Notes: a model not told the origin generated them from the letters alone. DNA of 55,852 nucleotides from Crocinitomicaceae bacterium (GCA_024643545.1 JAHEMR010000014.1:1-55852); one strand, 5' to 3'; counted from the first letter of the stretch, positions 25,829 through 35,428 are shown. Numbers and translations: made by a program.

Positions 25829-26892
25829 AAGTATTATACGCCATTCAGGGAACCGGAAACGGGCATTTGAGTAGGGCGCAAGAGATTGTGCCAATGCTCA
25901 ATAAATATGTTGACACCACTGTTTTGGTAAGTGGAAATCAATCCCAAATCCAATCTAATTTCGACGTCAATTACCAAAAAACGGGACTTACGTTTCTTAG
26001 TGGGAAAACGGGAAAAATAGATTTGTTGCGAACGGTATTCAAATCTCACCCAATTGATTTTTTCAACGAAATTCGCACCTTTCCAATTAAACAATTTGAT
26101 TTGGTCATTACGGACTTCGAACCAGTTTCTGCTTGGTCATCCCTCATGCATGGCGTGCCGTGTATTGAAATGAGCCATCAAGCTGCAGTTATTCACCCCA
26201 ATGCGCCAAAATCCGCAGCTAGAAATAGAATAGGGGAGTACATTTTGAATCATTACTGTCCAACCAAAGAGAAAATCGGTTTTCATTTCGATCAATATGG
26301 AGAGAACATTCATACGCCCGTAATCCGCAACAACATTCGTTCGATTGATGCCAAAAACCACGGACACTACACTGTTTACTTACCAGCTTATCACGACGAC
26401 GTATTGCTTCAGTTTTTACAGCAATTTCCCGTTCAATGGGAGGTGTTTTCCAAATTTACTCAGGAAAAATCAATACAAGGCAATGTTCATTTTTACCCCA
26501 TTGATAATGATGCGTTCACAAAAAGTTTTGCGAATTGTGCGGGTGTTTTATGTGGTGCCGGTTTCGAACTTCCAGCAGAAGCGATGTTTCTAAACAAAAA
26601 ACTATTGGTGATTCCAATGATTGGTCAATACGAACAACAGTGTAATGCGCTGGCGGCAAAAAATATGGGTGCAATCATGATCGACGGGTTGAATTTATTG
26701 CATCACCGAACAATCAATTTGTGGTTAAATCAGGGACTTCAATTACAAGTAGATTACAAGGATGAAACCGAATCGATTGTTGAGCGTACGCTTGAAAATT
26801 TTGAACGCAAATACCGTCAGATGAAAGCTCCTCGACACACGGATGAAAAAACCATTTTTGAAAAACTATCTGTTCTGAAATACTTGTTTTAA
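25825..26892 (+). CDS. MurG-like (GT-B) glycosyltransferase
   Basis: The 355-residue protein starts MKVLYAIQGTGNGHLSRAQE, the Gly-rich nucleotide/acceptor loop of a Bacteroidota family annotated as glycosyltransferase or MJ1255-type protein. A second conserved section, GAGFELPAEAMFLNKKLLVIP, followed by QYEQQCNA, corresponds to the sugar-nucleotide site of MurG-like enzymes. No membrane helix is seen. It overlaps the LpxH-like gene by 4 bases, suggesting a role in envelope glycolipid synthesis. Donor and acceptor are unknown. Confidence 0.8.
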   Translation: MKVLYAIQGTGNGHLSRAQEIVPMLNKYVDTTVLVSGNQSQIQSNFDVNYQKTGLTFLSGKTGKIDLLRTVFKSHPIDFFNEIRTFPIKQFDLVITDFEPVSAWSSLMHGVPCIEMSHQAAVIHPNAPKSAARNRIGEYILNHYCPTKEKIGFHFDQYGENIHTPVIRNNIRSIDAKNHGHYTVYLPAYHDDVLLQFLQQFPVQWEVFSKFTQEKSIQGNVHFYPIDNDAFTKSFANCAGVLCGAGFELPAEAMFLNKKLLVIPMIGQYEQQCNALAAKNMGAIMIDGLNLLHHRTINLWLNQGLQLQVDYKDETESIVERTLENFERKYRQMKAPRHTDEKTIFEKLSVLKYLF

Positions 26893-26957
26893 TTCAAAAG
26901 CAAGGCCAATCTAGTCTAATTTTTTGAAAAGTTAACGATCAAAACAACCAAGGAGGA

Positions 26958-28982
26958 TTATTCCTGAATGTAACTTCTGTACAGTTCTCGTTGCGCATGG
27001 AAAGGCGGAAGATTTCGCTCATTGTAGCGGTTTTTAAGGTCCGCACTGATGTTTCTCGCTTTTACACTTCCGCGCCATTGGAAATCAAAAATACGGTCAA
27101 GTTCAGCTTTAATTGCTGGGTCTTTTACGATCATTCCTACTTCAATGCGTTGGTCTAAGTTGCGTTCCATCCAGTCGGCGCTTGTGATGATGTGAACTTG
27201 ATCGCCATTGTTTTCGAAGATAAAAAAGCGTGCATGTTCTAAATAGCGATCCACTAAACTGATGGCTGTAATATTGTCGCTGAGCCCCTTTACTCCTGGT
27301 TTTAAGCAGCAAATTCCACGCACAATTAGTTCGATTTTCACACCGGCTTTACTTGCTGCATAAAGTTTATCAATCATTTTCACATCTGTGAGGTTGTTGA
27401 TTTTAATCTTAATTTTTGCTGGTTTTTTGGCTTTAGCAAATGCAATCTCTTTGTCAATCAAAGCGAATAATTTTCTACGTGTATTGAATGGCGAAACCAA
27501 TAAATTCCTGAAAATATTGCGTTCAAGGTTGTTTTCAAGTAACTTAAATACTTTACTCACTTCCAGCGACAACTCACGTTCTGAACTAAGAATAGCTAAA
27601 TCAGCATAAATGGTGGCTGTTTTTTCATTAAAGTTCCCGGTACCAACGTAGGTGATAAATTGATCTTTTCCATCTTTCACTTTGCGGATTTGCATCAATT
27701 TGGAATGCACCTTTAAATTAGGCACCCCATAAATAACATTGGCGCCATAGTCTTTTAAACGATTACTCCACCAGAGGTTGTTTTCTTCATCAAAGCGCGC
27801 TTGTAATTCGAAAATAACGGTAACTTCTTTGCCATTAAATACGCAAGCCAGCAAAGCGTTCATGACTTCAGAATTTTTGGCTACGCGGTAAATATTGATT
27901 TTAATGTCCTTCACTTTCGGATCCAGTGCGGCTTCGCGCAATAAATCGACTACATGGTCAAATTTCTGATAAGGAAAATGCAATAGCACGTCTTGTTCAA
28001 AGATCACATCCATGTGACTTTTTCCTTTCGAAAAAGCAGGATGGGCTTGAGGAGGCTCTGGTTGAAAACGGTATTTGGTCATGCCAAAATCCGGGAAGGA
28101 CATAAAGTCTTTAAAGTTATGGTAGCGTCCTCCTGGTATGGTATTATTCCCCATTGTAAGGTCCAAGGATTTCAATAAGAAATTTAATAAATCCTTCGGC
28201 ATTTTTGAGTCATACACAAAACGAACGGGATCTCCTTTTCGTCGTTGCTTCAAGCTTTTTTCGATTTTCTCAAAGAAGGAAAGGGACAAATCATCGTCCA
28301 AATCTAATTCTGCATCACGGGTAAATTTAAACGTGAACGCAGAGATTTCGACCGGTTCAAAAATTGAAAATATCTCTTTTAATTGTAGGCGTATGATGTC
28401 ATCAATTAAGATATAGTCAATGCGGTTTTCGCTTTTCAACTGGTAAAAGCGTGAATATTCACTTGGAATTTGAATTAATGCAAAGCGTGTTTTATTTTTT
28501 TTCTCAACGATTTTTACGGCAAGATAAATGGCATAGTCACGCAATTTCGGTAATGGATTTTTCTTATCCAAAATAATTGGGAATACCACATGTTTTAAAT
28601 GTTCGTTGTAGTAATTTTTTAAAATAAGAAGTTGATTCGTATTCACTTCTTTCTCGTTGACCATGAATATTTGATCTTTTTCAAAGTCCGCCTGAATGAG
28701 TGAAAACGCTTTCTCAAAGGTGAGTTGTTGTTTCATGACTACTTTGCGAATTTCTTTGTAGAGTTCCTCGGCGTCCCCATTGAAGCCTTCCACTTTTTGC
28801 TTTTTCAGGTCTGAAATTCGTTTTAAATTGGCAACACGCACGCGGAAAAATTCATCCATGTTGTTGGAATAAATTCCTAAAAAGCGCATCCGTTCGGTCA
28901 GAGGAACTGTTGGATCCATGGACTCTTGTAACACTCGTTCATTAAACGATAACCAGCTTAATTCTCTATTGATAATATTCAT
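26958..28982 (-). CDS. ppk1: Polyphosphate kinase 1
   Basis: PPK1 reversibly polymerises the terminal phosphate of ATP into polyphosphate. The 674-residue protein has the N-terminal motif NRELSWLSFNERVLQE, the central phospholipase-D-like domain with NLKVHSKLMQI (phospho-accepting His about 426, matching E. coli His435), and the second conserved His region (GDQVHIITSADWMERNLDQR). The start at 28982 is chosen because the family begins with xxINRELSW; an in-frame ATG 15 bases upstream is less likely. It converges with the glycosyltransferase gene, 65 bases away, with no clear terminator between. A Ppx/GppA enzyme and a phosphate transporter are also in this window. Confidence 0.96.
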   Translation of the reverse strand: MNIINRELSWLSFNERVLQESMDPTVPLTERMRFLGIYSNNMDEFFRVRVANLKRISDLKKQKVEGFNGDAEELYKEIRKVVMKQQLTFEKAFSLIQADFEKDQIFMVNEKEVNTNQLLILKNYYNEHLKHVVFPIILDKKNPLPKLRDYAIYLAVKIVEKKNKTRFALIQIPSEYSRFYQLKSENRIDYILIDDIIRLQLKEIFSIFEPVEISAFTFKFTRDAELDLDDDLSLSFFEKIEKSLKQRRKGDPVRFVYDSKMPKDLLNFLLKSLDLTMGNNTIPGGRYHNFKDFMSFPDFGMTKYRFQPEPPQAHPAFSKGKSHMDVIFEQDVLLHFPYQKFDHVVDLLREAALDPKVKDIKINIYRVAKNSEVMNALLACVFNGKEVTVIFELQARFDEENNLWWSNRLKDYGANVIYGVPNLKVHSKLMQIRKVKDGKDQFITYVGTGNFNEKTATIYADLAILSSERELSLEVSKVFKLLENNLERNIFRNLLVSPFNTRRKLFALIDKEIAFAKAKKPAKIKIKINNLTDVKMIDKLYAASKAGVKIELIVRGICCLKPGVKGLSDNITAISLVDRYLEHARFFIFENNGDQVHIITSADWMERNLDQRIEVGMIVKDPAIKAELDRIFDFQWRGSVKARNISADLKNRYNERNLPPFHAQRELYRSYIQE

Positions 28983-29124
28983 GTAACAAAAATGCACAAA
29001 AGACGCCGATTTTACATCGATTTCCCGATTAAGAATTTGTGAAGTTTTGTTCGAAGCTTATAGAAGATGATTTTTTATGATGTCTTGAACCAAGCTAAAA
29101 TAACCTAGAGGATTGCCCTAGAAC

Positions 29125-29703
29125 TTATTCCTCACTGCAAGGAAGACTTGTTTTTTCATAGATTCCCATACGGAAAATTCCGGTTTCAATACATGGTTCT
29201 AAACCGTAATCTTCTCGTTCTTTGCTCCAGTAAAAAGGACCATCTAATATTCCTTCGTTGAAATTTTTCTCCATCCATAACGCACCATTCCATGAATACC
29301 CTTTTTGGCTGCCATGAGGAATTCCGTTTTTAAAGTTTAAGGAATAACGCAGCGTGTCTATTCCCATGTATTCTTCAATCTTTTGAATCAACCCATTTTC
29401 AAATTGGTACCGAGCGATGACATTCCCCGTTGAATCAAAAGCGACCGACTTTCCTGTGAAGGGTTCTTCATTGACAAAAGCCATTTCTGCCAAGGTATCG
29501 CCAATGTTAAGTGGTACCCACATGTATGCATCTTCGGCCCATATTCCTCGCACAATAAGTGGTGGCTGTGAGGTGCCAGTAAAAGAAAAGTAATTTCTTC
29601 CATTTGAAATAGTTACGAGTTCGGCATTTACTTCTTGCGCAAATACGAGCGATGGCTCCAAGAAAATGAACTGTAAAAAAATGAGCAGGATAAGTTTATT
29701 CAT
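29125..29703 (-). CDS. Secreted MORN/YwqK-like repeat protein
   Basis: The 192-residue protein has a signal peptide (MNKLILLIFLQFIFLEPSLVFA). It carries repeats of the MORN_2 type, such as FTGKSVAFDSTGNVIARYQF, KNGIPHGSQKGYSWNGALWM and NEGILDGPFYW, spaced by about 22-25 residues. Such proteins are often named YwqK-family antitoxins, but no toxin gene is adjacent and the protein is exported, so that label would mislead. It is a lone gene between ppk1 and the gliding-type protein. Function is unknown. Confidence 0.72.
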   Translation of the reverse strand: MNKLILLIFLQFIFLEPSLVFAQEVNAELVTISNGRNYFSFTGTSQPPLIVRGIWAEDAYMWVPLNIGDTLAEMAFVNEEPFTGKSVAFDSTGNVIARYQFENGLIQKIEEYMGIDTLRYSLNFKNGIPHGSQKGYSWNGALWMEKNFNEGILDGPFYWSKEREDYGLEPCIETGIFRMGIYEKTSLPCSEE

Positions 29704-29831
29704 AATGCAAGAAACGATTTGTTCATAATTGGTTACTGAAATGACATTTTCACCTAACCAAATATAAGATAATCTAATAAAAAAAAGTGAATGATAAATC
29801 TAAACGACAAGATCGAGTAAAACGTAAAATG

Positions 29832-31469
29832 TTAACGAATCAAATTCAAATGCCCAGTAATGACATTATTTTTGCTCTGATTCAAAAAACGATAGGTCAA
29901 TTTATACGAATAAACTCCGATTGGTGCGGATCCATTGTTGTTAACTGAGCCGTCCCATCCGATACTAGGGTCCTGACTTGTAAAGATCTGTTCTCCCCAA
30001 CGGTTAAAAATGCATAACTCAAAACGCTCTGCGGAAATGTTTTTCCCAAAAACGTGAAACGTATTGTTAAAGGCATCCCCATCCGGACTAAACGTATTTG
30101 GAATGTAAATGGCAGCGTCTTCTAAAATGTTGAGCACGCTCGTCACATCATCAGTACATCCTTGGTTATTACTCACGGTTAATTGAAAAGCAATACTACC
30201 AACAGTGTTATTGGCAAGATTGAAAATCGGATTTTGTATGTTACTTGTTTGTACAGTTCCATTTTCAGCTGTAAAGACCCAATCCCAGTTATCGATTTGT
30301 CCGGTTGATTGGTCAATCAATTGAATTTCTGTCAATCCGAACTCGAGTAACTCAGGTGAACTTGTAAAAGAAGCAACTGGTTTTGGTGTGACTGATAAAT
30401 TCACCGTCACTGTACTATCGCATCCATTGGAATTAGGCAGTACATAAGAAAACGTTGTACTTTCTGAATAGAGTTGTCCATTCCCAGCTAAGTATGGCCC
30501 ACATGACTCAATGTTCATTACGCTGGATGATTCCTGAAAGATGGTTAAATTCAAATTTACCGTACTATCACATCCATTCACATTTCCTCCTGTTAGGGTG
30601 TATTGGGGAACATTTGTAGAGCTCGTGTAAGTGACTCCATTGATCCATGTGTAACTGCCACATGCTGTTTGCACATCGGTTCCGACCGTGTTGGGGCTAA
30701 CGGCTAAGTTTAAAGTAACCAAGGAATCACATCCGCCACTATTTGATAAAGTGACGCTTTGAGTTCCCGGAGCGGTCAGTGTAAGTCCGTTCCAATTGTA
30801 TGGAAATTGATCGTTACAAACTGTTTCGTTGATGGTGACATTGTCAGGAACGCAAGCTCCACAACAATTTCCTGCTTGTCCACTGATGGTCAAAGGAGTG
30901 CTGCTATCCCAACAATTGTATTGAACATTGAGTCCACGGAGTACGCCGCCAAATTGTGACTGAAAATAAGCCAATACTTGATCCACTGTATTGCATCCAC
31001 CTTGGTTTGCATTCATATTACAACTATACAGGCAAATGATACCTGAGTTCCATCCATTCGGAATGTTAAAATAGTTTGGGTTTGGCGGACTGATAATCGT
31101 TACCGGTGGCGCAACATTCACCGTAAGAATCGCCGGATTAATGCCTGTGAAAGTTGAGGTCGTTATTGGAAATGCACATGTGTTGTTGTTTTGTGGAGAG
31201 TTGAATCCAGCATAGAGTACTTCTGTTACGCTGTTCACAAATGGACCACTGAAGCTAACATTTACAGGTTCATAGGTGCAAATACCAATTTTTAAGTTGG
31301 GAATGTTTTGATCAACTACAATGTTGAGGTTTCCACCGTCGTAGTTGGCGAATAAAATCCAATTTCCGTTTGGATCGCAATTAGGTGTAAAAGTTGATTG
31401 AGCGCTTGCGAAATTTAAAAAGTGGAGAGATACTATGAACGCCAGTACAGTAAAATAAAGCTTTTTCAT
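29832..31469 (-). CDS. T9SS type B (gliding-motility C-terminal domain) protein
   Basis: From the ATG at 31469 (545 residues) the protein has a signal peptide (MKKLYFTVLAFIVSLHFLNFASA). Internal repeats of the type CDSxVxLNL follow: copies near 225-270, 275-315 and 320-365 contain xGGCDSLVTLNLxV-like segments. A PKD-like region (DNWDWVF, about 395-450) comes next. It ends in the gliding-motility-associated type B sorting domain: IPNTFSPDGDAFNNTF, FNRWGEQIF, WDGSVNNNGSAPIGVYSYKL. Type B tails use T9SS with partner proteins. Many such proteins are adhesins. Confidence 0.88.
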   Translation of the reverse strand: MKKLYFTVLAFIVSLHFLNFASAQSTFTPNCDPNGNWILFANYDGGNLNIVVDQNIPNLKIGICTYEPVNVSFSGPFVNSVTEVLYAGFNSPQNNNTCAFPITTSTFTGINPAILTVNVAPPVTIISPPNPNYFNIPNGWNSGIICLYSCNMNANQGGCNTVDQVLAYFQSQFGGVLRGLNVQYNCWDSSTPLTISGQAGNCCGACVPDNVTINETVCNDQFPYNWNGLTLTAPGTQSVTLSNSGGCDSLVTLNLAVSPNTVGTDVQTACGSYTWINGVTYTSSTNVPQYTLTGGNVNGCDSTVNLNLTIFQESSSVMNIESCGPYLAGNGQLYSESTTFSYVLPNSNGCDSTVTVNLSVTPKPVASFTSSPELLEFGLTEIQLIDQSTGQIDNWDWVFTAENGTVQTSNIQNPIFNLANNTVGSIAFQLTVSNNQGCTDDVTSVLNILEDAAIYIPNTFSPDGDAFNNTFHVFGKNISAERFELCIFNRWGEQIFTSQDPSIGWDGSVNNNGSAPIGVYSYKLTYRFLNQSKNNVITGHLNLIR

Positions 31470-31547
31470 TTCGTTTTCGCGGGGATTATTCAATTTCTGA
31501 TTGTGTAAACAATTCAGGCTTCGATATGTTTTAAAAGAAATTCAATT

Positions 31548-32948
31548 ATGCTTCAAAAAATTAGTCTTTCACTTGTTTTAAGTTTCTTTTCATACGTCTC
31601 CTTCGCTCAAACACCTGTTTCTGGTGGGATTTATCAAAATACCACATGGACACTTGCCGGTAGTCCATACGTAGTAACGGGATCTATCGTAGTTTTCCCG
31701 GGTAAAACACTGAACATTGAACCGGGAGTTGAAATTCAAATTAACAACCAAACGAGTAGCAATATTTACATTGAAACGAGAGGTACGATTAATTGTGTTG
31801 GAACGGATGCGCTTCCAATCAAAATTTATGCGTTGAATGATACGATGAACAATGTCGCTTGGCAAGGATTCATTTGCACGAGTTCACAGGGAGGCGTTCT
31901 AAATGCCGATCGTTTCCAAATTTCCAATGCATATTTCCCTTTTTCTTACGAGACACCATTGTCGAACTACAATTACACAAACTGTACCTTCAAACGCTGT
32001 TTCCAAGCAGTAACCGTTGGTGAATCAGTGAATTTATCCAATTGTCAGTTTATCGACAACGAGGTAGGAGTTTACGGCTGGGCTAACTTTACGATTGATG
32101 ATTGTTTATTTAAAGACAACACCACCTCAATTTATGCATATGCATCGGTTTTAACAATGACCAATTCTGATTTTATCGATAACCAAATCGGACTTAGTTT
32201 TGCAGCAAATATCTTTGACTCCATGTACATTTCGGATTGTCAATTCCTTAATAACGGCTTGGCGCTCAATTATCCCAACAAAGGAGTCGTTCAAAATTGC
32301 GTATTTAATGAGAATACCACGGCAATTCAAGCTGCATATAAGTGTGAAATCCTGAACAACGAATTTCTAAATAATGAATTAGCGATTGAGGCCTCAGTAA
32401 ATGCTGAAATCCATGAAAACATCATCAATAACAACTTAGGTGGGCTATTGATATCGAACGTTTCAACGGTTCAGGACAGTCCGTTGATATATAACAACCA
32501 AATCTGTGGAAACACCAATTACAACGTAAATAACAATACGAACATGAATTATTCATTGCTAAGTAATTGTTTTTGTGATTTGGACTCCGCTCAAATAGAA
32601 ACACTATTGATTGATGGCTATGACGATATCACCAAAGGTTTGATCAATTACCAGATTTACGACTCAAGTTGCACTGTTTTATTAGGTACGGTTTTGAAAT
32701 ATGGTCCAGGTGCAGGTCTAGAGGAAGCAACATTAGACGTGCGTTTTGAAAACCCAGTAATCAATGAAATCGTCCTTGTGGGAGAATCTGAATTTGAAAA
32801 CATTGTAGTAAGTGATTTAAGTGGAAAATCAAGGGTAATCACTACCTCGGGTTCCAACCGTTTTGATGTCTCTTCGCTTCCTGCGGGATTCTATGTTTTG
32901 AGTTCGGTGAATGAACAACAAGTTAGGAGAAGTTTCGTGAAGATGTAA
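31548..32948 (+). CDS. Secreted parallel beta-helix protein with T9SS-like tail
   Basis: The 466-residue protein has a signal peptide (to about 20) and then repeated short rungs such as YTNCTFKRCFQAVTVGE, LSNCQFIDNEVGVYGW, IDDCLFKDNTTSIYAY and ISDCQFLNNGLALNY (about 145-300). These indicate a right-handed parallel beta-helix of the NosD/pectate-lyase type. The C-terminal 75 residues resemble a type A sorting domain (IVVSDLSGKSRVI ... LPAGFYVLSSVNEQQVRRSF), but the usual PNP motif near its start is replaced by ENPVINEIVL. A binding or carbohydrate-active role is possible; no catalytic residues were identified. It diverges from the type B gene. Confidence 0.78.
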   Translation: MLQKISLSLVLSFFSYVSFAQTPVSGGIYQNTTWTLAGSPYVVTGSIVVFPGKTLNIEPGVEIQINNQTSSNIYIETRGTINCVGTDALPIKIYALNDTMNNVAWQGFICTSSQGGVLNADRFQISNAYFPFSYETPLSNYNYTNCTFKRCFQAVTVGESVNLSNCQFIDNEVGVYGWANFTIDDCLFKDNTTSIYAYASVLTMTNSDFIDNQIGLSFAANIFDSMYISDCQFLNNGLALNYPNKGVVQNCVFNENTTAIQAAYKCEILNNEFLNNELAIEASVNAEIHENIINNNLGGLLISNVSTVQDSPLIYNNQICGNTNYNVNNNTNMNYSLLSNCFCDLDSAQIETLLIDGYDDITKGLINYQIYDSSCTVLLGTVLKYGPGAGLEEATLDVRFENPVINEIVLVGESEFENIVVSDLSGKSRVITTSGSNRFDVSSLPAGFYVLSSVNEQQVRRSFVKM

Positions 32949-32954
32949 TAGGGA

Positions 32955-32995
32955 TTTTCAATGTCCGATGCTCGTTTTTCGATGTCCGTTGTTCG
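32955..32995 (+). repeat. Two-copy tandem repeat in a convergent gap
   Basis: Two copies of about 20 bases (TTTTCAATGTCCGATGCTCG at 32955 and TTTTCGATGTCCGTTGTTCG at 32976) match at 17 of 20 positions with a 21-base period. They lie in the 77-base gap between two convergent genes. No promoter or terminator is evident there. Confidence 0.6.
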
Positions 32996-33025
32996 TTTCA
33001 GTTCGCTTTATTTCTTGCAAAAACA

Positions 33026-34807
33026 TCATTTAACAACCATTAATTCTATCCAAGATTCACCTAAATTGATAGTTAGCTCTGTCCCTTTTTTAGGTTGAAG
33101 TGTAAAATCGTGGTCGCTTGAAAAGACAAGTAGACCGAGTTGGTGTCCGGCAGGAATGATTTGATCGTCTGGTTGAAAATTGAAGGTGAGGTCATAGAAT
33201 GTTCCCGCTTGCAACTTTTCTCCATTTTCTAGTGAACGATTGTTTTGTGGATCTGCCCACGCGCGGTTTACAACAATATCTTCTAACTTGATTTTTTTTG
33301 GATCATAGTTTTTGGGAACGGCGATGAGGTAAACTGAAAGGTTTGCAGCTGGTTTGTTACTGGCAACTTGTAGGTGGATTCGTCCTGTTCCAGAAAGATG
33401 CATGGGTTTACTCAAGTTTTCACCCCAAAAAAGCAGACGATTATCAGACTTTTTCGGAGATATAAGCTGTAAGGCTGTCAGACTACTATTGTCTATAAAA
33501 GTTAAAGAATTCTGTTCTTTTTTCTCGGTTGAAAGTGTACCTGTTGTTCCATTTTCAGATTGAGGGTAAAAACGCATCGCATTTGCTTGAGGATTTGGAA
33601 AAGCGTTGTAAGGTTTTGCTTCTTGTTCATCTTTGGCAACAATCCAAGCATCGGCAAGTTTTTCAACACCGTTATCGATTCCATGTAAATACTTCGTAAA
33701 CCACATGTTCATCATCCAAAAGGGAGGAGGATAGCCATGGTCCAATTGGTTGTAATAAATTTTAGCGGGAAGACCCATGTTTTTTGCTTTTTCGTAAAAA
33801 CGAAAACTATGTTCTGCCATTACGTTCCAATCTTCAAAACCATGACACATAAACAAAGCTGCTTTCATGCTGTCCATTTGTGTTAAATAGTCGCGCGAGG
33901 CCCAAAAATCATTGTAGTCACCACTCAACCGATCTTGTCCTGGAACCAAAATGTTGTCTCGAATCAAGGAATCGTTGTGCGGTCGATTTTCAAGGTCGCC
34001 ACTGTGAATAAAATCATACAAGACATCCATATCTTCTCCTAAATATCCACCTGGCGAACGCACGAGTCCGTTTGACCGATAGTACAAATACCAAGAACTT
34101 ACCGGTGCATTTGGGATAATGGCTTCCAGGCCTTTCACGCCTGTACATGCAGCAGCTAAACATAATGTTCCGTTGTAGGATGTTCCCATCATACCCACTT
34201 TACCTGTTGACCAATATGCGGATACCGTATCCATTCCCGTTCGTGTCGTATATCCAACAGCTCTTCCACAGAGCCAATCAATCACAAAAGCGGGAGCGAG
34301 TTTTTCGTTTTCTCCTCCAATGGTAGGCGCACCATCTGAAAATCCAGTTCCAGGGGAGGAAGAATAGACGGTAATGTATCCTCTATTTACCCAATCAAGG
34401 TCTTGATAGTAAGATTCAAACGGACGATTTTCAATGCGTTTTGCAACGGGATGTTTGTGCGGTGGTGGTGTTGCCCCGATTTCGTGTTTCACATTCCAGT
34501 AATAGCTTTTTGAATCTCCTCCTGTTCCTGCAAAATAAGGACTAGTGGTATAAATCACAGGCAATTTGAGTCCTTGCGTTTTGGTTTGTAATGGACGTGT
34601 TAAAAATACGTGCATGCGATCTAGTTTCCCGTTGGCATCGCTGTCGAAATTGGTTTGCACCCACAATTCTTCTTTGATCCATTCAGAGGGCTTGTTAAAT
34701 TCTGCCACAATTTGAGATTCACCTTTTTTAAAGATTGGTTTTACTTGCTGTGTGAATGCATGTGACAGCACAAGTGACCCCAGTATTAGGATTGTAAATT
34801 TCTGCAT
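33026..34807 (-). CDS. S15/CocE-type hydrolase (X-Pro dipeptidyl-peptidase-like), secreted
   Basis: The 593-residue protein has a signal peptide (to about 19), an alpha/beta-hydrolase domain with GMMGTSYNGTLCLAA (nucleophile Ser210), DWVNRGYITVYSSSPGTGFSDG, and a catalytic Asp/His pair likely in GFEDWN and DHGYPPP. The C-terminal beta-sandwich ends near LGESWIELMVV. This matches the CocE/NonD family, whose members cleave X-Pro dipeptides, acyl esters or beta-lactams. Secretion suggests a nutritional dipeptidase. It has a TATCTTTG element 20 bases upstream and is not clustered with related genes. Confidence 0.88.
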   Translation of the reverse strand: MQKFTILILGSLVLSHAFTQQVKPIFKKGESQIVAEFNKPSEWIKEELWVQTNFDSDANGKLDRMHVFLTRPLQTKTQGLKLPVIYTTSPYFAGTGGDSKSYYWNVKHEIGATPPPHKHPVAKRIENRPFESYYQDLDWVNRGYITVYSSSPGTGFSDGAPTIGGENEKLAPAFVIDWLCGRAVGYTTRTGMDTVSAYWSTGKVGMMGTSYNGTLCLAAACTGVKGLEAIIPNAPVSSWYLYYRSNGLVRSPGGYLGEDMDVLYDFIHSGDLENRPHNDSLIRDNILVPGQDRLSGDYNDFWASRDYLTQMDSMKAALFMCHGFEDWNVMAEHSFRFYEKAKNMGLPAKIYYNQLDHGYPPPFWMMNMWFTKYLHGIDNGVEKLADAWIVAKDEQEAKPYNAFPNPQANAMRFYPQSENGTTGTLSTEKKEQNSLTFIDNSSLTALQLISPKKSDNRLLFWGENLSKPMHLSGTGRIHLQVASNKPAANLSVYLIAVPKNYDPKKIKLEDIVVNRAWADPQNNRSLENGEKLQAGTFYDLTFNFQPDDQIIPAGHQLGLLVFSSDHDFTLQPKKGTELTINLGESWIELMVVK

Positions 34808-34827
34808 GTTTATCGTTTATGGAATAA

Positions 34828-34835
34828 CAAAGATA
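34828..34835 (-). promoter_or_regulatory. -7 element TATCTTTG before the S15/CocE gene
   Basis: TATCTTTG on the minus strand, 20 bases before the ATG at 34807. No obvious -33 TTTG is seen. Confidence 0.45.
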
Positions 34836-35177
34836 GAAGAGTTCAGATTTTAAGATCATTCTGAAGTGAAATTTCTATGGATTTAGTATTCTCCCAATTC
34901 TTCCTTAAAACAATTGAAAACGAAATGCCCGGACGTTTTGGCATTTAGAATGGACCTAAATGCTTGCTTTTTTAATAGTGTGGATACAAGACTATCCTCC
35001 ATTTCGTTTCGGATGGACGTAAATGGGTGCTTAACAAGGAAAACCAAGCTGCTGCATAAAAAACTAAACTGTTTACCAAGATCGAATCACCGCTCTCGCA
35101 CTTCAGTCTCGCTCTAAAGAAAAGCGCAAATACAAGTGAGAGAAGGGGGCTGCCGCGGTAGAGAGAGTGAGGGTAAA
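34836..35177. other. Intergenic stretch without a supported gene
   Basis: I see no convincing coding frame here. Two similar 20-base segments (GAATGGACCTAAATGCTTGC near 34947 and GGATGGACGTAAATGGGTGC near 35011) are the only repeat noticed. The region separates the S15/CocE gene from the tRNA-Met terminator. Confidence 0.5.
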
Positions 35178-35213
35178 AAGAAAAAGCGCAATCACTTTCG
35201 TAACTGCGCTTTT
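35178..35213 (-). terminator. Rho-independent terminator after tRNA-Met
   Basis: On the minus strand AAAAGCGCA and TGCGCTTTT form a stem followed by T residues, starting 6 bases after the tRNA end. Confidence 0.85.
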
Positions 35214-35218
35214 CTTAG

Positions 35219-35291
35219 TAGCGGGGACCGGACTCGAACCGATGGCCTTCGGGTTATGAGCCCGACGAGCTACCAACTGCTCCACCCCGCA
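35219..35291 (-). tRNA. Initiator tRNA-Met (CAT)
   Basis: The 73-base tRNA has anticodon loop CTCATAA flanked by three G-C pairs (GGG/CCC), the A11-U24 pair (GAGC/GCTC D-stem) and no Watson-Crick pair at 1-72. These are the hallmarks of bacterial initiator tRNA. The 1-72 position is U-U here, unlike the C-A of E. coli. The rest of the acceptor stem GCGGGG/CCCCGC pairs fully; the discriminator is A73. CCA is not encoded. It has its own promoter and lies downstream of metG on the same strand. Confidence 0.93.
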
Positions 35292-35388
35292 ATATATCTT
35301 TAGTTATTGCTATCTTATTCTATTCATTCAGTTTTGGTGAACTGAAGTTGCGATGACTTTTAGCTACGTTTAGCGTTCATTGCGGATA

Positions 35389-35418
35389 CAAAGATACGAC
35401 ATTTATTGTGATTCACAA
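35389..35418 (-). promoter_or_regulatory. Promoter TTG-N19-TATCTTTG for initiator tRNA
   Basis: On the minus strand TTG (35418-35416) and TATCTTTG (35396-35389) are separated by 19 bases, in the gap after metG. About 98 bases of leader would precede the tRNA. Confidence 0.65.
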
Positions 35419-35428
35419 CAAATTTTAT

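Noticed and set aside
29125..29703. YwqK-type antitoxin of a toxin-antitoxin pair
   Set aside because: The MORN-like repeats fit, but there is a signal peptide and no toxin gene beside it.
35103..35285. Minus-strand frame of 60 codons over the tRNA-Met gene
   Set aside because: It is a translation of the tRNA and its terminator, not a protein gene.
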